Source: Mycolicibacterium sp. P9-22
GTDB lineage: Bacteria > Actinomycetota > Actinomycetes > Mycobacteriales > Mycobacteriaceae
NCBI RefSeq assembly: GCF_008329585.1
Contig: NZ_NPKP01000003.1
Location: forward strand, 62,001-126,000
Length of the DNA: 64,000 bases
Direction: 5' to 3'
In this document: positions 8,965-18,042 of the stretch, in pieces
Position numbering within the stretch: position 1 is the first letter of the stretch
Layout: the number at the start of each line of letters is the position of its first letter
Notes under the pieces: model-generated
What the model saw: the letters and a program-made list of their open reading frames with translations, nothing else
Database searches by the model: none
What the model was told of the DNA's origin: nothing
Program-made: the position numbers and the translations under genes

Positions 8965-9984
8965 ATGACTGCTGTCGCTGAACACCCGCCCGTGGACCAG
9001 ACGGACGCCGACCCGGCCCTGCGGGTGGAAGATCTCACCGTCGACATCCGCACCATCGCCGGTACCGTCCGCGCCGTCGACCACGTCACTTTCGCCGCCC
9101 GCAGCGGTGAGACGCTGGCGCTGCTCGGAGAATCGGGATGCGGCAAGTCGATGACCGCCACCGCGCTGGTCGGCCTGCTGGAACCGGTCGCCAAAGTGGT
9201 CGAGGGATCGGCCACCATGGCCGGCGTCGACCTGATGGCGGTGGACCGCAAGAAGCGCCGCGAGATGGCCGGCCCAGAACTCGCGATCGTCTTCCAGGAC
9301 GCGCTCACCGCCCTCAACCCGCTCTACACCGTCGGCACCCAACTCGCCGAGCCGTTCCGCATCCACCACGGGATGAAGGCCAAGGAAGCCAAACGCCGCG
9401 CCATGGAACTGATGGCACGCGTGGGTATCCCGCAGCCCGAAGAACGGATGAAGGCCTACCCGCATCAGTTCTCCGGCGGTATGCGCCAGCGGCTGCTCAT
9501 CGCGATGGCCGTCGCGCTCAACCCCAAGGTGCTGATCGCCGACGAGCCGACAACCGCACTGGACGTCACGGTGCAGGCGCAGATCATGGCGCTGCTCAAG
9601 AGCCTGCGCACCGAATACGACATGGCCGTCGTGCTGATCACCCACGATCTGGCGCTGGTTGCCGAGGAGGCCGACCGGGTCGCGGTGATGTACGCCGGGA
9701 GCATCGTCGAAACCGGTTCGGTGGCCGAAGTTTTCGGCAACCCGAAACACCCCTACACCAAGGGTCTGCTGGATTCGGTGCCCGTGGACGCCGAACGCGG
9801 CACCGAACTGAAATCCATCGGCGGTTCGCCGCCGGACCTGCACTCGATCCCGGCCGGCTGCGTCTACCAGGACCGCTGCCCGCTGGTCCGCGATATCTGT
9901 CGCAGCACCCGCCCGGGCCTGCAGAACGTCGGCAGCCGGCGCAAGTCCGCCTGCCATTTCCCCGCGGAGGTTTCCCATGCCTGA
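8965..9984 (+). CDS. ABC transporter ATP-binding protein (DppD-like)
   Basis: First ATPase subunit of the importer, 339 aa. Walker A is GESGCGKS (about residues 53-60), the ABC signature is FSGGMRQR and Walker B is VLIADEP followed by the H-loop ITHDLAL. The C-terminal OppD/DppD extension is present with conserved cysteines (CVYQDRCP and SACHF), which in relatives can bind an iron-sulfur cluster or zinc. The start ATG follows the permease stop with no gap, and the end overlaps the next ATPase gene by 8 bases. Confidence 0.9.
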   Translation: MTAVAEHPPVDQTDADPALRVEDLTVDIRTIAGTVRAVDHVTFAARSGETLALLGESGCGKSMTATALVGLLEPVAKVVEGSATMAGVDLMAVDRKKRREMAGPELAIVFQDALTALNPLYTVGTQLAEPFRIHHGMKAKEAKRRAMELMARVGIPQPEERMKAYPHQFSGGMRQRLLIAMAVALNPKVLIADEPTTALDVTVQAQIMALLKSLRTEYDMAVVLITHDLALVAEEADRVAVMYAGSIVETGSVAEVFGNPKHPYTKGLLDSVPVDAERGTELKSIGGSPPDLHSIPAGCVYQDRCPLVRDICRSTRPGLQNVGSRRKSACHFPAEVSHA

Positions 9985-10987
9985 AAATCACGAGGCAGAC
10001 CAGGTGCTGTCCGTCCGCGACCTGACCAAATCGTTCCGGGTGTCCGGCGGCAAGTTGCTGCGGGCTCTGGACGGCATCAACCTCGACCTGGCGCGCGGCG
10101 AGACGCTGGGCCTGGTCGGTGAATCCGGTTGCGGCAAGTCCACACTGGCGCGCACGCTGATGATGCTGGAACGCCCCGACTCCGGATCGGTGACCTTCGA
10201 CGGTATCGACCCGTTCGGGCTGAAGGGCAAGGACCTGCTCAAGTTCCGGCGCCGCGTGCAGATGGTGTTCCAGGACCCCTACGCCTCGCTGAACTCCCGG
10301 ATGACGGCGGCCGAGATCATCGCCGAGCCATGGCGCACGCACAAGACGCTGTACAAGTCGCGCGCGGACCGCGACATGCGGGTCCGTGGCCTGCTCGACC
10401 TGGTCGGCTTGGGCGCCAAGGCCTTCGGCAAGTACCCCCAGGAATTCTCCGGGGGTCAGCGTCAGCGCATCGGCATCGCGCGGGCGCTGGCGCTCAACCC
10501 CGAGGTCATCATCTGCGACGAACCGGTGTCCGCGCTGGACCTCTCGGTGCAGGCGCAGGTGCTCAACCTGCTCAACGATCTGCAGCAGGAACTGAACATC
10601 TCGTATGTCTTCATCTCGCACGACCTGTCGGTGGTGCGCCACGTCGCCGACCGGGTGGCCGTCATGTACCTCGGCCGGATCATCGAGAACGGGCCCACCG
10701 AAGCCGTTTTCGACCGTGCGTCCCATCACTACACCTCGGCGCTGATGTCGGCGGCCCCGAAGCTGCGCGGCGAGCAGCGCGGCGAGCGCATCCTGCTCAA
10801 GGGCGAGGTGCCCTCACCGCTCAACCCGCCGTCGGGGTGCCGGTTCCGGACCCGGTGCGCGGCCGCCACCGACATCTGCGCCGAGCAGCTCCCGCCGCTG
10901 TCGCTGGATGTGCTGGTGCCCGGACACGCCGCCGAGTGCCATCATCCCCGGATCGACGAGCAGCAGTCGGCAATGTCCAACGCGTGA
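9977..10987 (+). CDS. ABC transporter ATP-binding protein (DppF-like)
   Basis: Second ATPase subunit of the importer, 336 aa. Walker A GESGCGKS, Q-loop region MVFQDPYASLN, signature FSGGQRQR and Walker B VIICDEP are all intact. The C-terminal DppF/OppF extension carries RTRCAAATDICAEQ and ends with HAAECHHP. It pairs with the preceding ATPase as the heterodimeric motor of the importer. The start overlaps the previous gene by 8 bases and the stop overlaps the following GTG start (GTGA), making the transport genes and the TauE gene one translational chain. Confidence 0.9.
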   Translation: MPENHEADQVLSVRDLTKSFRVSGGKLLRALDGINLDLARGETLGLVGESGCGKSTLARTLMMLERPDSGSVTFDGIDPFGLKGKDLLKFRRRVQMVFQDPYASLNSRMTAAEIIAEPWRTHKTLYKSRADRDMRVRGLLDLVGLGAKAFGKYPQEFSGGQRQRIGIARALALNPEVIICDEPVSALDLSVQAQVLNLLNDLQQELNISYVFISHDLSVVRHVADRVAVMYLGRIIENGPTEAVFDRASHHYTSALMSAAPKLRGEQRGERILLKGEVPSPLNPPSGCRFRTRCAAATDICAEQLPPLSLDVLVPGHAAECHHPRIDEQQSAMSNA

Positions 10988-11715
10988 GCGGACTCAGTGT
11001 CGTGGGATTCGCGGTCGTCGTGATCGCGGTCCTCTTCGCGTCCTGCCTGCAGGGTTCCATCGGATTCGGCATGGGCATGCTGGCCGCCCCGGTGGTCGCC
11101 GTGGTGGATCCCGGCCTGGTTCCCGGGACGCTGATCATGCTGGCGACCCTGCTCACCCTGATGGTGGTCATCAAGGAGCGCGGCGCGATCGACTTGTCGG
11201 GCGCCGGGTGGGCACTGCTCGGACGGGTCCCCGGCACGATCGCCGGCGCGCTGTTGCTCGCGGCGATCCCCGAACACACACTGGCGATCCTGATCGCGGT
11301 CGTGGTGCTCGGTGGTGTCGCGGTGACCGGGCTGGGCTGGGTGCCCGCGCCGCGGCGGCGCAATCTGGTGCTGGCCGGCGCGACCTCGGGCGTCCTGGGC
11401 ACCGCGACGTCCATCGGCGGCCCGCCGATGGCGCTGGTCTGGCAGCGCAGTGAGGGCCCGAAACTACGTGCCACCATGAGCAGCTTCTTCCTGGTCGGCT
11501 CGCTGATGTCGATTGCCATGCTCACCGTGACCGGTGCCGTCGACCGGCACACCGTGGCGATGTTCGGTGTGCTGATACCGGCGGCGGTGCTGGGATATGT
11601 GTTGTCCCGCTACGCAAACCGGATACTCAACCCGAACCGTCAACGGTGGACGGCCATCACCGTCTCCATGATCGGCGCGGTGGTTCTCATCATCCAACAG
11701 ACGGGTCTGCTATGA
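10984..11715 (+). CDS. TauE/SafE family sulfite/anion permease
   Basis: Membrane transporter of the TauE/SafE family, 243 aa and about eight hydrophobic segments. Relatives export sulfite, sulfoacetate or other small organic anions. The family repeat motif GFGxG is present near the N-terminus (GSIGFGMGMLAAP) and again in degenerate form (SIGGPPMAL) in the second half. GTG 10984 overlaps the preceding stop as GTGA, and the end overlaps the IclR gene start as ATGA. Its place between an importer and sugar-acid enzymes suggests it moves a pathway anion; this is inference. Confidence 0.82.
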   Translation: MSGLSVVGFAVVVIAVLFASCLQGSIGFGMGMLAAPVVAVVDPGLVPGTLIMLATLLTLMVVIKERGAIDLSGAGWALLGRVPGTIAGALLLAAIPEHTLAILIAVVVLGGVAVTGLGWVPAPRRRNLVLAGATSGVLGTATSIGGPPMALVWQRSEGPKLRATMSSFFLVGSLMSIAMLTVTGAVDRHTVAMFGVLIPAAVLGYVLSRYANRILNPNRQRWTAITVSMIGAVVLIIQQTGLL

Positions 11716-12521
11716 GCGAATCCACGGCGCGCGCAGGCGTGAAATCTGCCGTCCGCACCGTCGAGCTGCTGGAGTTTCTCGCCGCCCGGCAGGACAGACC
11801 CGCGCGCATCCGCGAGATCAGCGAGGCACTGGACATGCCGCGCAGCAGTGCCCATGCGCTGCTGCGCACGTTGATGGCCCAGGGTTGGGTGCGCGCCCAG
11901 GACACCGGACCGGATGAAACGGGAACCCAGTACGGGATCGGCATCCGGGCCCTGCTGGTGGGCACCAGCTATCTCGACGGAGATCCGTACCTGCCGATGA
12001 TCGCGCCGTTCCTCGACGACCTGCGCGCCGACTGGGGCGAAACCTTCCATCTGGGCCGGCTCGACGGCACCGACATCGTCTATCTGGCCACCCGCGAGTC
12101 ACAGCAGTACCGCCGATCGACCAGCCGGGTCGGCCGGCGGCTGCCAGCGCACGCCACCGCACTGGGCAAGGCACTGCTGGCCGAACGGGTCGGAGCCGAA
12201 CGCCGCAGCCATCTGCCGGCCGACCTGATCGCGCTGACACCCCACACGATCACCTGTCACGACGAACTCGACGACGCCCTCGAAACCGCGCGTATCCGCG
12301 GCTATGCCACCGATGACGAGGAGAACACCGCGGGCCTGCGGTGCTTCGCCGTCGCGCTGCGCTACACCTGGCCCGCGCAGGACGCCATCAGCGCGTCGGT
12401 GCCGGTGTCCCGGCTGACCGGCGAACGCGAGCGGGATCTGGTGGAGGCGCTGTGCGCCGTCGGCGACAAGGTGACCCGGGTGCTGCGACCTGTCGCCAAC
12501 GGTGACAAGTGGTTTGCCTGA
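11712..12521 (+). CDS. IclR family transcriptional regulator
   Basis: IclR-type regulator, 269 aa. The N-terminal winged helix (about residues 10-75) includes [20 protein letters not shown], and the C-terminal effector domain (about 90-260) has the family's [19 protein letters not shown] segment. IclR proteins often control catabolism of aromatic or sugar acids and bind near their own operon. ATG overlaps the TauE stop (ATGA). The gene sits inside the operon it probably controls; three phased repeats lie between its stop and gudD and overlap the gudD promoter, the best candidate operator. Confidence 0.9.
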   Translation: MSESTARAGVKSAVRTVELLEFLAARQDRPARIREISEALDMPRSSAHALLRTLMAQGWVRAQDTGPDETGTQYGIGIRALLVGTSYLDGDPYLPMIAPFLDDLRADWGETFHLGRLDGTDIVYLATRESQQYRRSTSRVGRRLPAHATALGKALLAERVGAERRSHLPADLIALTPHTITCHDELDDALETARIRGYATDDEENTAGLRCFAVALRYTWPAQDAISASVPVSRLTGERERDLVEALCAVGDKVTRVLRPVANGDKWFA

Positions 12522-12524
12522 TGT

Positions 12525-12584
12525 CGGTGTTGGGCCAGGTGGGACATATCAGTGTTGGATCAATCGATGCGATAACAGTGTTGG
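12525..12584. repeat. Three phased direct repeats upstream of gudD, candidate IclR operator
   Basis: Three near-identical 9-mers occur in tandem in the 97-bp gap between the IclR gene and gudD: CGGTGTTGG at 12525-12533, CAGTGTTGG at 12550-12558 and CAGTGTTGG at 12576-12584. Start-to-start spacing is 25 and 26 bases, about two and a half helical turns. The third copy overlaps the predicted -35 hexamer of the gudD promoter. This looks like a multi-site operator; the adjacent IclR protein is the obvious but unproven ligand. Confidence 0.5.
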
Positions 12585-12609
12585 ACGTGCATCAACCGCA
12601 ATTTATAGG
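12581..12609 (+). promoter_or_regulatory. Predicted promoter of gudD
   Basis: TTGGAC (12581-12586), a 17-base spacer and TATAGG (12604-12609) form a good sigma-70-type promoter. Transcription would begin near 12616-12619, at or next to ATG 12619, so the gudD message may be leaderless; indeed no Shine-Dalgarno sequence is visible. This gives gudD its own start separate from the long upstream operon. Confidence 0.5.
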
Positions 12610-12618
12610 CTGGCAGAC

Positions 12619-13965
12619 ATGAGCGTTCAGACCCCGATTGTCACCGAGATGCGGGTCGTCCCCATCGCCGGCCACGACAGCATGCTGCTGAATCTCAGCG
12701 GCGCGCACGGCCCGTTCTTCACCCGGAACCTGGTGATCCTGAAGGACTCCGACGGCAACACCGGCGTCGGAGAGGTGCCCGGCGGCGCGGCCATCCAGAC
12801 CACGCTGGAGGACGCCCGTCCACTCGTCGAGGGACGTGGCATCGGCGCCTACCACGCGGTGCTCGCCGATATCCGGCGTACCTTTGCCGACCGCGACTCC
12901 GGTGGCCGCGGCGCACAGACCTTCGATCTGCGCATCACGGTGCACGCGGTGACCGCGGTGGAATCGGCGATGCTCGACCTGCTCGGACAGCATCTCGGCG
13001 TGTCGGTGGCCGCCCTACTCGGTGACGGGCAGCAGCGGGACCGGGTGCAGGCGCTGGGGTATCTGTTCTTCGTCGGTGACCGCAACCGCACAGATCTGGC
13101 CTACCGCGGCCCGGCCGACGAGGATTCCGGCGCCGACGAATGGCTGCGCATCCGGCACGAGGAGGCGATGACCCCGGAAGCGGTGGTGCGCCTGGCCGAA
13201 GCGGCCCGCGAACGCTACGGGTTCCGCGATTTCAAGCTCAAGGGCGGTGTGCTGCCCGCGGCGGACGAGTCCAAGGCGGTCATCGCGCTGGCCGACCGGT
13301 TCCCCGACGCCCGGATCACCTTGGATCCCAACGGCGGATGGCTGCTCAAGGATGCCATCACCACCTGCCGGGAACTCACCGGCGTGCTGGCCTACGCGGA
13401 GGATCCGGTGGGCCCTGAGGGTGGGTTCTCCGGCCGCGAGGTGATGGCCGAGTTCAAGCGGGCCACCGGACTGCCCACCGCCACCAATATGATCGCCACC
13501 GACTGGCGCGAGATGGGTCATGCCATCCGCTCCGGTGCCGTCGACATCCCGCTGGCCGACCCGCACTTCTGGACCATGAGTGGTTCGGTGCGCGTCGCCC
13601 AACTCTGCGACGCGTGGGGACTGACCTGGGGATCGCACTCCAACAACCACTTCGACGTCTCGCTGGCGATGTTCACCCAGGTGGCCGCGGCGGCACCCGG
13701 CGATATCACCGCCATCGACACGCACTGGATCTGGCAGGACGGGCAGCGCATCACCAAACAGCCCTACCGCATCGTGGACGGCTACCTCGACGTTCCTGCC
13801 GCGCCGGGCCTCGGTATCGAACTCGACGAGGAACGAGTGGCGGCCGCCCATGAGCTGTACCTGGCCGAGGGGCTCGGCGCCCGCGACGACGCCGCCGCCA
13901 TGCAGTATCTGATCCCGGGCTGGAGCTTCGACAGCAAACGCCCCTGCCTGCAACGCAACCCGTGA
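12619..13965 (+). CDS. gudD: Glucarate dehydratase (enolase superfamily)
   Basis: Dehydrates D-glucarate (and L-idarate) to 5-keto-4-deoxy-D-glucarate, the first step of aldarate catabolism in the cytoplasm. It is 448 aa, like E. coli GudD (446 aa from memory), and the C-terminal half reads almost as the E. coli enzyme: [18 protein letters not shown], then [20 protein letters not shown] and [12 protein letters not shown]. The Lys-x-Lys acid/base motif is at 206-208, metal ligands are Asp236, Glu261 and Asn290, and the catalytic His is His340. No aldolase or dehydratase for the next step is in the window. The start ATG 12619 appears leaderless. Confidence 0.93.
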   Translation: MSVQTPIVTEMRVVPIAGHDSMLLNLSGAHGPFFTRNLVILKDSDGNTGVGEVPGGAAIQTTLEDARPLVEGRGIGAYHAVLADIRRTFADRDSGGRGAQTFDLRITVHAVTAVESAMLDLLGQHLGVSVAALLGDGQQRDRVQALGYLFFVGDRNRTDLAYRGPADEDSGADEWLRIRHEEAMTPEAVVRLAEAARERYGFRDFKLKGGVLPAADESKAVIALADRFPDARITLDPNGGWLLKDAITTCRELTGVLAYAEDPVGPEGGFSGREVMAEFKRATGLPTATNMIATDWREMGHAIRSGAVDIPLADPHFWTMSGSVRVAQLCDAWGLTWGSHSNNHFDVSLAMFTQVAAAAPGDITAIDTHWIWQDGQRITKQPYRIVDGYLDVPAAPGLGIELDEERVAAAHELYLAEGLGARDDAAAMQYLIPGWSFDSKRPCLQRNP

Positions 13966-14954
13966 CCATGAAAGTCTTTGTCGGCGATCGCAACCTGGTC
14001 CCGCACCGCCGCCGATTCGAGGCCGCCCTCCCGCCGGAGGTCAAGGTGATCTGGGCAAGCGGGGACAACAGCATGGACCGGCTGCGCGATGCGCAGGTCT
14101 TCGTCGGTGGCCGGTTCACCGCGGAGATGGCGGCCATCGCGGAGAAGCTGCGCCTGGTGCATGTGGCCGGTGCCGGCACCGACCGGGTCGACTTCGAGGC
14201 GCTCGGCGCTGATGTCCTGGTGGCCAATACCTTTCATCATGAACGCTCCATCGCCGAGTTCGTCCTGGCCGCGGCGATCATGCTGCGCCGCGGCTTGCTG
14301 AAGCAGGACCGTGCGCTGCGCAGCGGGGTGTGGGCCAGTTCGGTGTATGACGACACCATCGCCCAGCCGCCGACCCTGCACGGAGCCCGGATCGGCTTCG
14401 TCGGATTCGGCCATATCGGACAGCAGAGCTGGAAGATGTTGAGCGCCTTGGGCTGCGAGGGGGCCGCCGTCACCGGGTCGGGGCGCGTCGGCGACGGCAC
14501 GGGACTGGCGTGGGCCGGTGACGTGTCCCGGCTGGATGAGCTGGCCCGCGAATCGGACGTGTTGGTGGTGTCGGCACCGCTGACTTCCGAGACCGCCGGC
14601 ATGATCGGGCGTAACCAGCTCAGCGCACTGGGACCCGACGGCGTGCTGATCAACGTCGGGCGCGGCCCACTGGTAGATGAGAACGCCCTGTACGACGCGC
14701 TGCTCACCAGCCGCATCGGGGCCGCCGCCATCGACGTCTGGTACCACTACCCGGACACCGCGAACGGTGCGGGTGCGGTGTGCGTACCCAGTGAGCTGCC
14801 GTTTGCCGAGCTGCCGAACGTGTTGATGACTCCGCACGCATCCGGCGTCACCGCCGACACCTTCAAGGGCAGAAGCGACGATATCGCCGCCAATATCGGC
14901 AGGCTGCTGCGAAATGAGCCGCTGCGCAACGTGGTTTCCCCCAGCGGGTCCTGA
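13962..14954 (+). CDS. 2-hydroxyacid dehydrogenase family protein with unusual active site
   Basis: NAD(P)-binding oxidoreductase of the D-2-hydroxyacid dehydrogenase superfamily, 330 aa from GTG 13962 (GTGA overlap with gudD); ATG 13968 is an equally likely start. GFGHIG is at about 148-153, catalytic Arg at 234 ([10 protein letters not shown]) and His at 292 (MTPHASG). The usual Glu of the DVFxxEP motif is missing: the segment reads [10 protein letters not shown] related DVWYxYP subfamily exists, so this may be a true functional variant rather than decay. Being coupled to gudD, it may reduce or oxidise a sugar-acid intermediate. It is only distantly similar to the enzyme at 4119. Confidence 0.82.
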   Translation: MTMKVFVGDRNLVPHRRRFEAALPPEVKVIWASGDNSMDRLRDAQVFVGGRFTAEMAAIAEKLRLVHVAGAGTDRVDFEALGADVLVANTFHHERSIAEFVLAAAIMLRRGLLKQDRALRSGVWASSVYDDTIAQPPTLHGARIGFVGFGHIGQQSWKMLSALGCEGAAVTGSGRVGDGTGLAWAGDVSRLDELARESDVLVVSAPLTSETAGMIGRNQLSALGPDGVLINVGRGPLVDENALYDALLTSRIGAAAIDVWYHYPDTANGAGAVCVPSELPFAELPNVLMTPHASGVTADTFKGRSDDIAANIGRLLRNEPLRNVVSPSGS

Positions 14955-14975
14955 ATCGGTCGGACCGGGCGCGGT

Positions 14976-15524
14976 CTACCAGTTGTGATATCCGCCTTCG
15001 GGACCCAGCATCCGTTCCAGCCGGCTGCGACCGATCTTGGCCAGTTCGTTGCGCAGGATCTTGCGTTCCATCTCGACCTCGTGGTGCATGCGGTCGGACA
15101 GTGCGCTGAGCACGTCGCCTGCACAGTGCCCGTCGACGAACATCACGAAGGCGAAGCCGTACCTGTCGGCGTACCGGCGCGATGCCTTGCTCAGCTCGGT
15201 CATGGTCGCGGCGTCGTCGTCCCACACCGCGCACTGCTCGGCCGCGGACCGGGCACTGCGGGGCCGGCGTCCGATGTCGGGGCAGGTGTCCAGGATCTGG
15301 TCGACGGCGGCCTCGGGGAGTTCGAACAGCAGCGCGTCGGCGCGGCGGAAAAGGGCGGCGTGGTCGGCGTAGATGCGTCCCCTGGCCAGCTCACGGGCCA
15401 TCGCATAGTTGTTACAACACTCGTAGAGCGCGTGCACGGCCTTGCGTTCGGGCAGCGTGTTGAACACGTCCAGGCCGATCCCTTGATGCAGTAGCACACA
15501 CCCATGATCAAAGGGCCAGGACAC
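14976..15524 (-). CDS. UraD-like (OHCU decarboxylase family) protein, catalytic His replaced by Cys
   Basis: Resembles 2-oxo-4-hydroxy-4-carboxy-5-ureidoimidazoline decarboxylase, the last step of urate to S-allantoin conversion. About 182 aa from GTG 15524; a GTG nine codons later is also possible. Family features: the N-terminal GLDVFNTLP helix, the SAAEQ motif with Glu at about 96, and the C-terminal YGFAFVMFVDG strand with an arginine- and His-rich helix. The conserved HP(R/D)(I/L)G motif holding the catalytic His reads TCPDIG here, with Cys81. No other urate-pathway gene is in the window. Function may be changed. Confidence 0.72.
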   Translation of the reverse strand: MSWPFDHGCVLLHQGIGLDVFNTLPERKAVHALYECCNNYAMARELARGRIYADHAALFRRADALLFELPEAAVDQILDTCPDIGRRPRSARSAAEQCAVWDDDAATMTELSKASRRYADRYGFAFVMFVDGHCAGDVLSALSDRMHHEVEMERKILRNELAKIGRSRLERMLGPEGGYHNW

Positions 15525-15577
15525 GCCCGGGTTACCGCGTGTTACAGCGATGCTAAATCAATTCCCGCTGGCCAGCC

Positions 15578-17386
15578 CTACCTCGGCGGTGGTCGCCGCG
15601 GTTTGTCGAGCGCACGCTGTACCGCGTTGTAGTCGCGTTCGGCTTTGATGCGTTGTTCGCGGTCCTGTTCGCGGGTTCTGCTGCGGGTGGGCATGGCGAG
15701 ACAAGGGGCGGGTTTGTGGCGCCTGCCGCGTATCGGGGGTGGGAGTGTGGCCGTGGTGGGGTCCCAGCCGGGGAACAGCAGCCTGGTGGTGGGTGCGGTC
15801 ACGTACCGGTGACCGGTGGGCGCGGTCCAGTGGATCTCGCCGTTGGGAAGTTGTTGGTCGTGCCAGCCGCGAAAGGTCTTCGCCAGGTGGTGTTCCCGGC
15901 AGAGCGCTTTGCCGTTGGAGGGATGGGTGGCGCCACAGTCGCCGTGCGGGTGGGTGTGGTCGATATCGGCATATTCGGCTTTGCGGTTGCAGCCCGGAAA
16001 GCGACACAGCAGGTCCCGGCATTGGATGAATTCGCGTGCGCTGCGGGTGAACTTGTATGCGGCGGCGGGTTCTTTCCAGGGGATCGGTAGTGCCACGATG
16101 GTGGCGCCGTCACGCAGCAGTTCGGCCAGCAGGCCGAGCGGAATGATCGCACCGCCCAGCGTGACCGCGGGGCGCGGCCGGGTATGGGCCGCTGGCATCT
16201 GACCCCAATCCTGCTGCGGAGGAGCATTATTCGGATTGTCCCGGTGGGTCTCGGCTTCAGGGACAGCGGCGGCGCCTGCGCTGTCGGGGTCTGGGTCGAT
16301 GGGTCCGGTCGGGGGTTGCGGTGAGCTGCCGGTGGCCCAGGGTGGTTCGTCGTCGTCGTCCGGCTGGGATTCGGGTTGGCCTTCCCAGGGCGGCAGTTCG
16401 GGTGCCGTGGCGGCGCGGGCGGCTTCGGCGGCATCAGCCTCCCTGATCACCGCATCGCGATCCACCGTCGGTGGCGCGACGTCGGGAGTACCGAACCGCC
16501 CCTGGCGGAGCAACTCGACCTGCGCCAGAACAGCTTCCAGGGCGGCGTGTTCGGCCAGAACATGGATCACCGCCGACGGCACCGGCGAGGGCAGGCTGGC
16601 CGCCTGGCACTGCGGGTCACCGCAATGACACGGCAATCGGTCTTGACCCCGGTACACCGCCCCTTGGGCGGCGGCCCGGAGTTCCCCCTTGCTCCGGGGA
16701 TCGTTCTTACAGACCGTGCCGGCAAGTGCATTGAGGACGCGGGCGCCGAGTTCGGCGTCGGCGGCCGAGATCCGCCCGTACACCGACGAGGTGCCGGTGA
16801 CATCGTCGCGTTTCCCGAACCCGACGTCGCAGCCCTTGGCGGCGTCACGGTAGCGGCGGCACGCATCGGGGTCGTGTACTTCGATGATGGCGTCCAAGGC
16901 CAGGTCGAGCGCCTCCTCGGACAGCAGGGTGTAGTCGCCCGCCTGCTTGGCGATCTCGGCATCGACGGTGGCCTGGACCGAGGGCAGGAGCAGTTCGGTG
17001 CGGTAAACGATGGTTTCGGCGACCCGGGTGTTGATGGCCCCGGATTCCAGCAGGGCCGCGACCTTCGGCAGGCGGGTGGTCAGTCCTTCGGCGAGACGCA
17101 TCTGTCCTGACGCCCGCCGGGGGCTCAGCCGCAGGGCAGGTCCGACCTGGTCGCGGACGGCGGACCATTCATCGTGGGCCCAGGTCTTCTCTTCGTCGGC
17201 GGCCTGATCCTTGTGATGAGCCAGCAGTCGGGCGATGAACGCCCATTTGCGGGCAACCATCGTGGCCTCGGCCCGGTGGAATGCGGCGATCGCATCGACC
17301 ATCGCCTCGGGGGTGATGTCCCCGCAGGTGGCCGGATCCGGCAATCCATCGAACATGCATTCGATCGTATGCGCGATCGGCGACAC
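15578..17386 (-). CDS. DUF222 / HNH endonuclease signature protein (13E12-type)
   Basis: A 602-aa protein with an N-terminal DUF222 domain (about residues 10-290), a long acidic, proline-rich linker (about 310-400) and a C-terminal HNH nuclease domain (about 460-505) reading CRFPGCNRKAEYADIDHTHP then HGDCGATHPSNGKALCREHH. The Cys pairs and the H...N...H residues for metal and DNA binding are intact. Mycobacteria carry many copies, including the REP13E12 family, some of which act as phage integration targets; the cellular role is unknown. The tail is strongly basic. It stands alone, convergent to nothing, between the UraD-like gene and ppa. Confidence 0.85.
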   Translation of the reverse strand: MSPIAHTIECMFDGLPDPATCGDITPEAMVDAIAAFHRAEATMVARKWAFIARLLAHHKDQAADEEKTWAHDEWSAVRDQVGPALRLSPRRASGQMRLAEGLTTRLPKVAALLESGAINTRVAETIVYRTELLLPSVQATVDAEIAKQAGDYTLLSEEALDLALDAIIEVHDPDACRRYRDAAKGCDVGFGKRDDVTGTSSVYGRISAADAELGARVLNALAGTVCKNDPRSKGELRAAAQGAVYRGQDRLPCHCGDPQCQAASLPSPVPSAVIHVLAEHAALEAVLAQVELLRQGRFGTPDVAPPTVDRDAVIREADAAEAARAATAPELPPWEGQPESQPDDDDEPPWATGSSPQPPTGPIDPDPDSAGAAAVPEAETHRDNPNNAPPQQDWGQMPAAHTRPRPAVTLGGAIIPLGLLAELLRDGATIVALPIPWKEPAAAYKFTRSAREFIQCRDLLCRFPGCNRKAEYADIDHTHPHGDCGATHPSNGKALCREHHLAKTFRGWHDQQLPNGEIHWTAPTGHRYVTAPTTRLLFPGWDPTTATLPPPIRGRRHKPAPCLAMPTRSRTREQDREQRIKAERDYNAVQRALDKPRRPPPR

Positions 17387-17487
17387 TCGTTGAGCACCAA
17401 CAGATCCGACCAGGGCGAAGACGTGGAATCGGCCTAGTTGTCCACAATCGGCAATTCATCCACAGTCTGGCCCGTGGGTGTTGACAT

Positions 17488-17976
17488 TCAGTGGCCGGTG
17501 GTCTTGAACCGTTCGATCGAACGCTGCAACTCGGCCTCGGCCTCTTCGCGGCCCGCCCAATCGGCGGCCTTGACGAACTTGCCCGGCTCCAGGTCCTTGT
17601 AGTGCACGAAGAAGTGCTTGATCGCTTCCAGCTCGAACGGCGGGACGTCGGCGAGATCCTGGATGTGGTCCCAGCGCGGATCGCCGGCGGGCACACACAG
17701 CAGCTTGTCGTCGCCGCCGGCCTCATCGGTCATCTTGAACATCGCGACCGGACGGGCCTCGACGACGCAGCCCGGGAACACCGATTCGGGCAGCAACACC
17801 AGCGCGTCCAGCGGGTCGCCGTCCTCGCCCAGGGTGTCCTCGAAGAAGCCGTAGTCGGCGGGATAACCGAACGACGTGTAGAGGTACCGGTCGAGCTTGA
17901 CGCGGCCGGTCTCGTGGTCCACTTCGTACTTGTTGCGCGAACCCTTGGGGATCTCGATGACGACGTCGAACGACAC
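17488..17976 (-). CDS. ppa: Inorganic pyrophosphatase
   Basis: Soluble family I pyrophosphatase that hydrolyses PPi and so drives biosynthetic reactions forward, 162 aa. GTG 17976 follows GAAGGAG, and the protein begins [20 protein letters not shown]. Active-site metal ligands are in [20 protein letters not shown] (the D-x-D-P-x-D motif). The C-terminus ends FKTTGH as in mycobacterial homologues. Longer in-frame extensions upstream lie opposite dacB and are not coding. The gene is divergent from dacB across 66 bp. Confidence 0.96.
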   Translation of the reverse strand: MSFDVVIEIPKGSRNKYEVDHETGRVKLDRYLYTSFGYPADYGFFEDTLGEDGDPLDALVLLPESVFPGCVVEARPVAMFKMTDEAGGDDKLLCVPAGDPRWDHIQDLADVPPFELEAIKHFFVHYKDLEPGKFVKAADWAGREEAEAELQRSIERFKTTGH

Positions 17977-18029
17977 CGGCGTTGCTCCTTCGGCTGGCTT
18001 GGTCTGGCGGGTCCACATTAGAGGAGCGA

Positions 18030-18035
18030 TACGCT
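18030..18035 (+). promoter_or_regulatory. Predicted -10 element of leaderless dacB
   Basis: TACGCT fits the mycobacterial TANNNT -10 consensus and ends 7 bases before ATG 18043, so transcription should start at or next to the start codon. No Shine-Dalgarno sequence is placed correctly. Confidence 0.45.
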
Positions 18036-18042
18036 GCACGTT

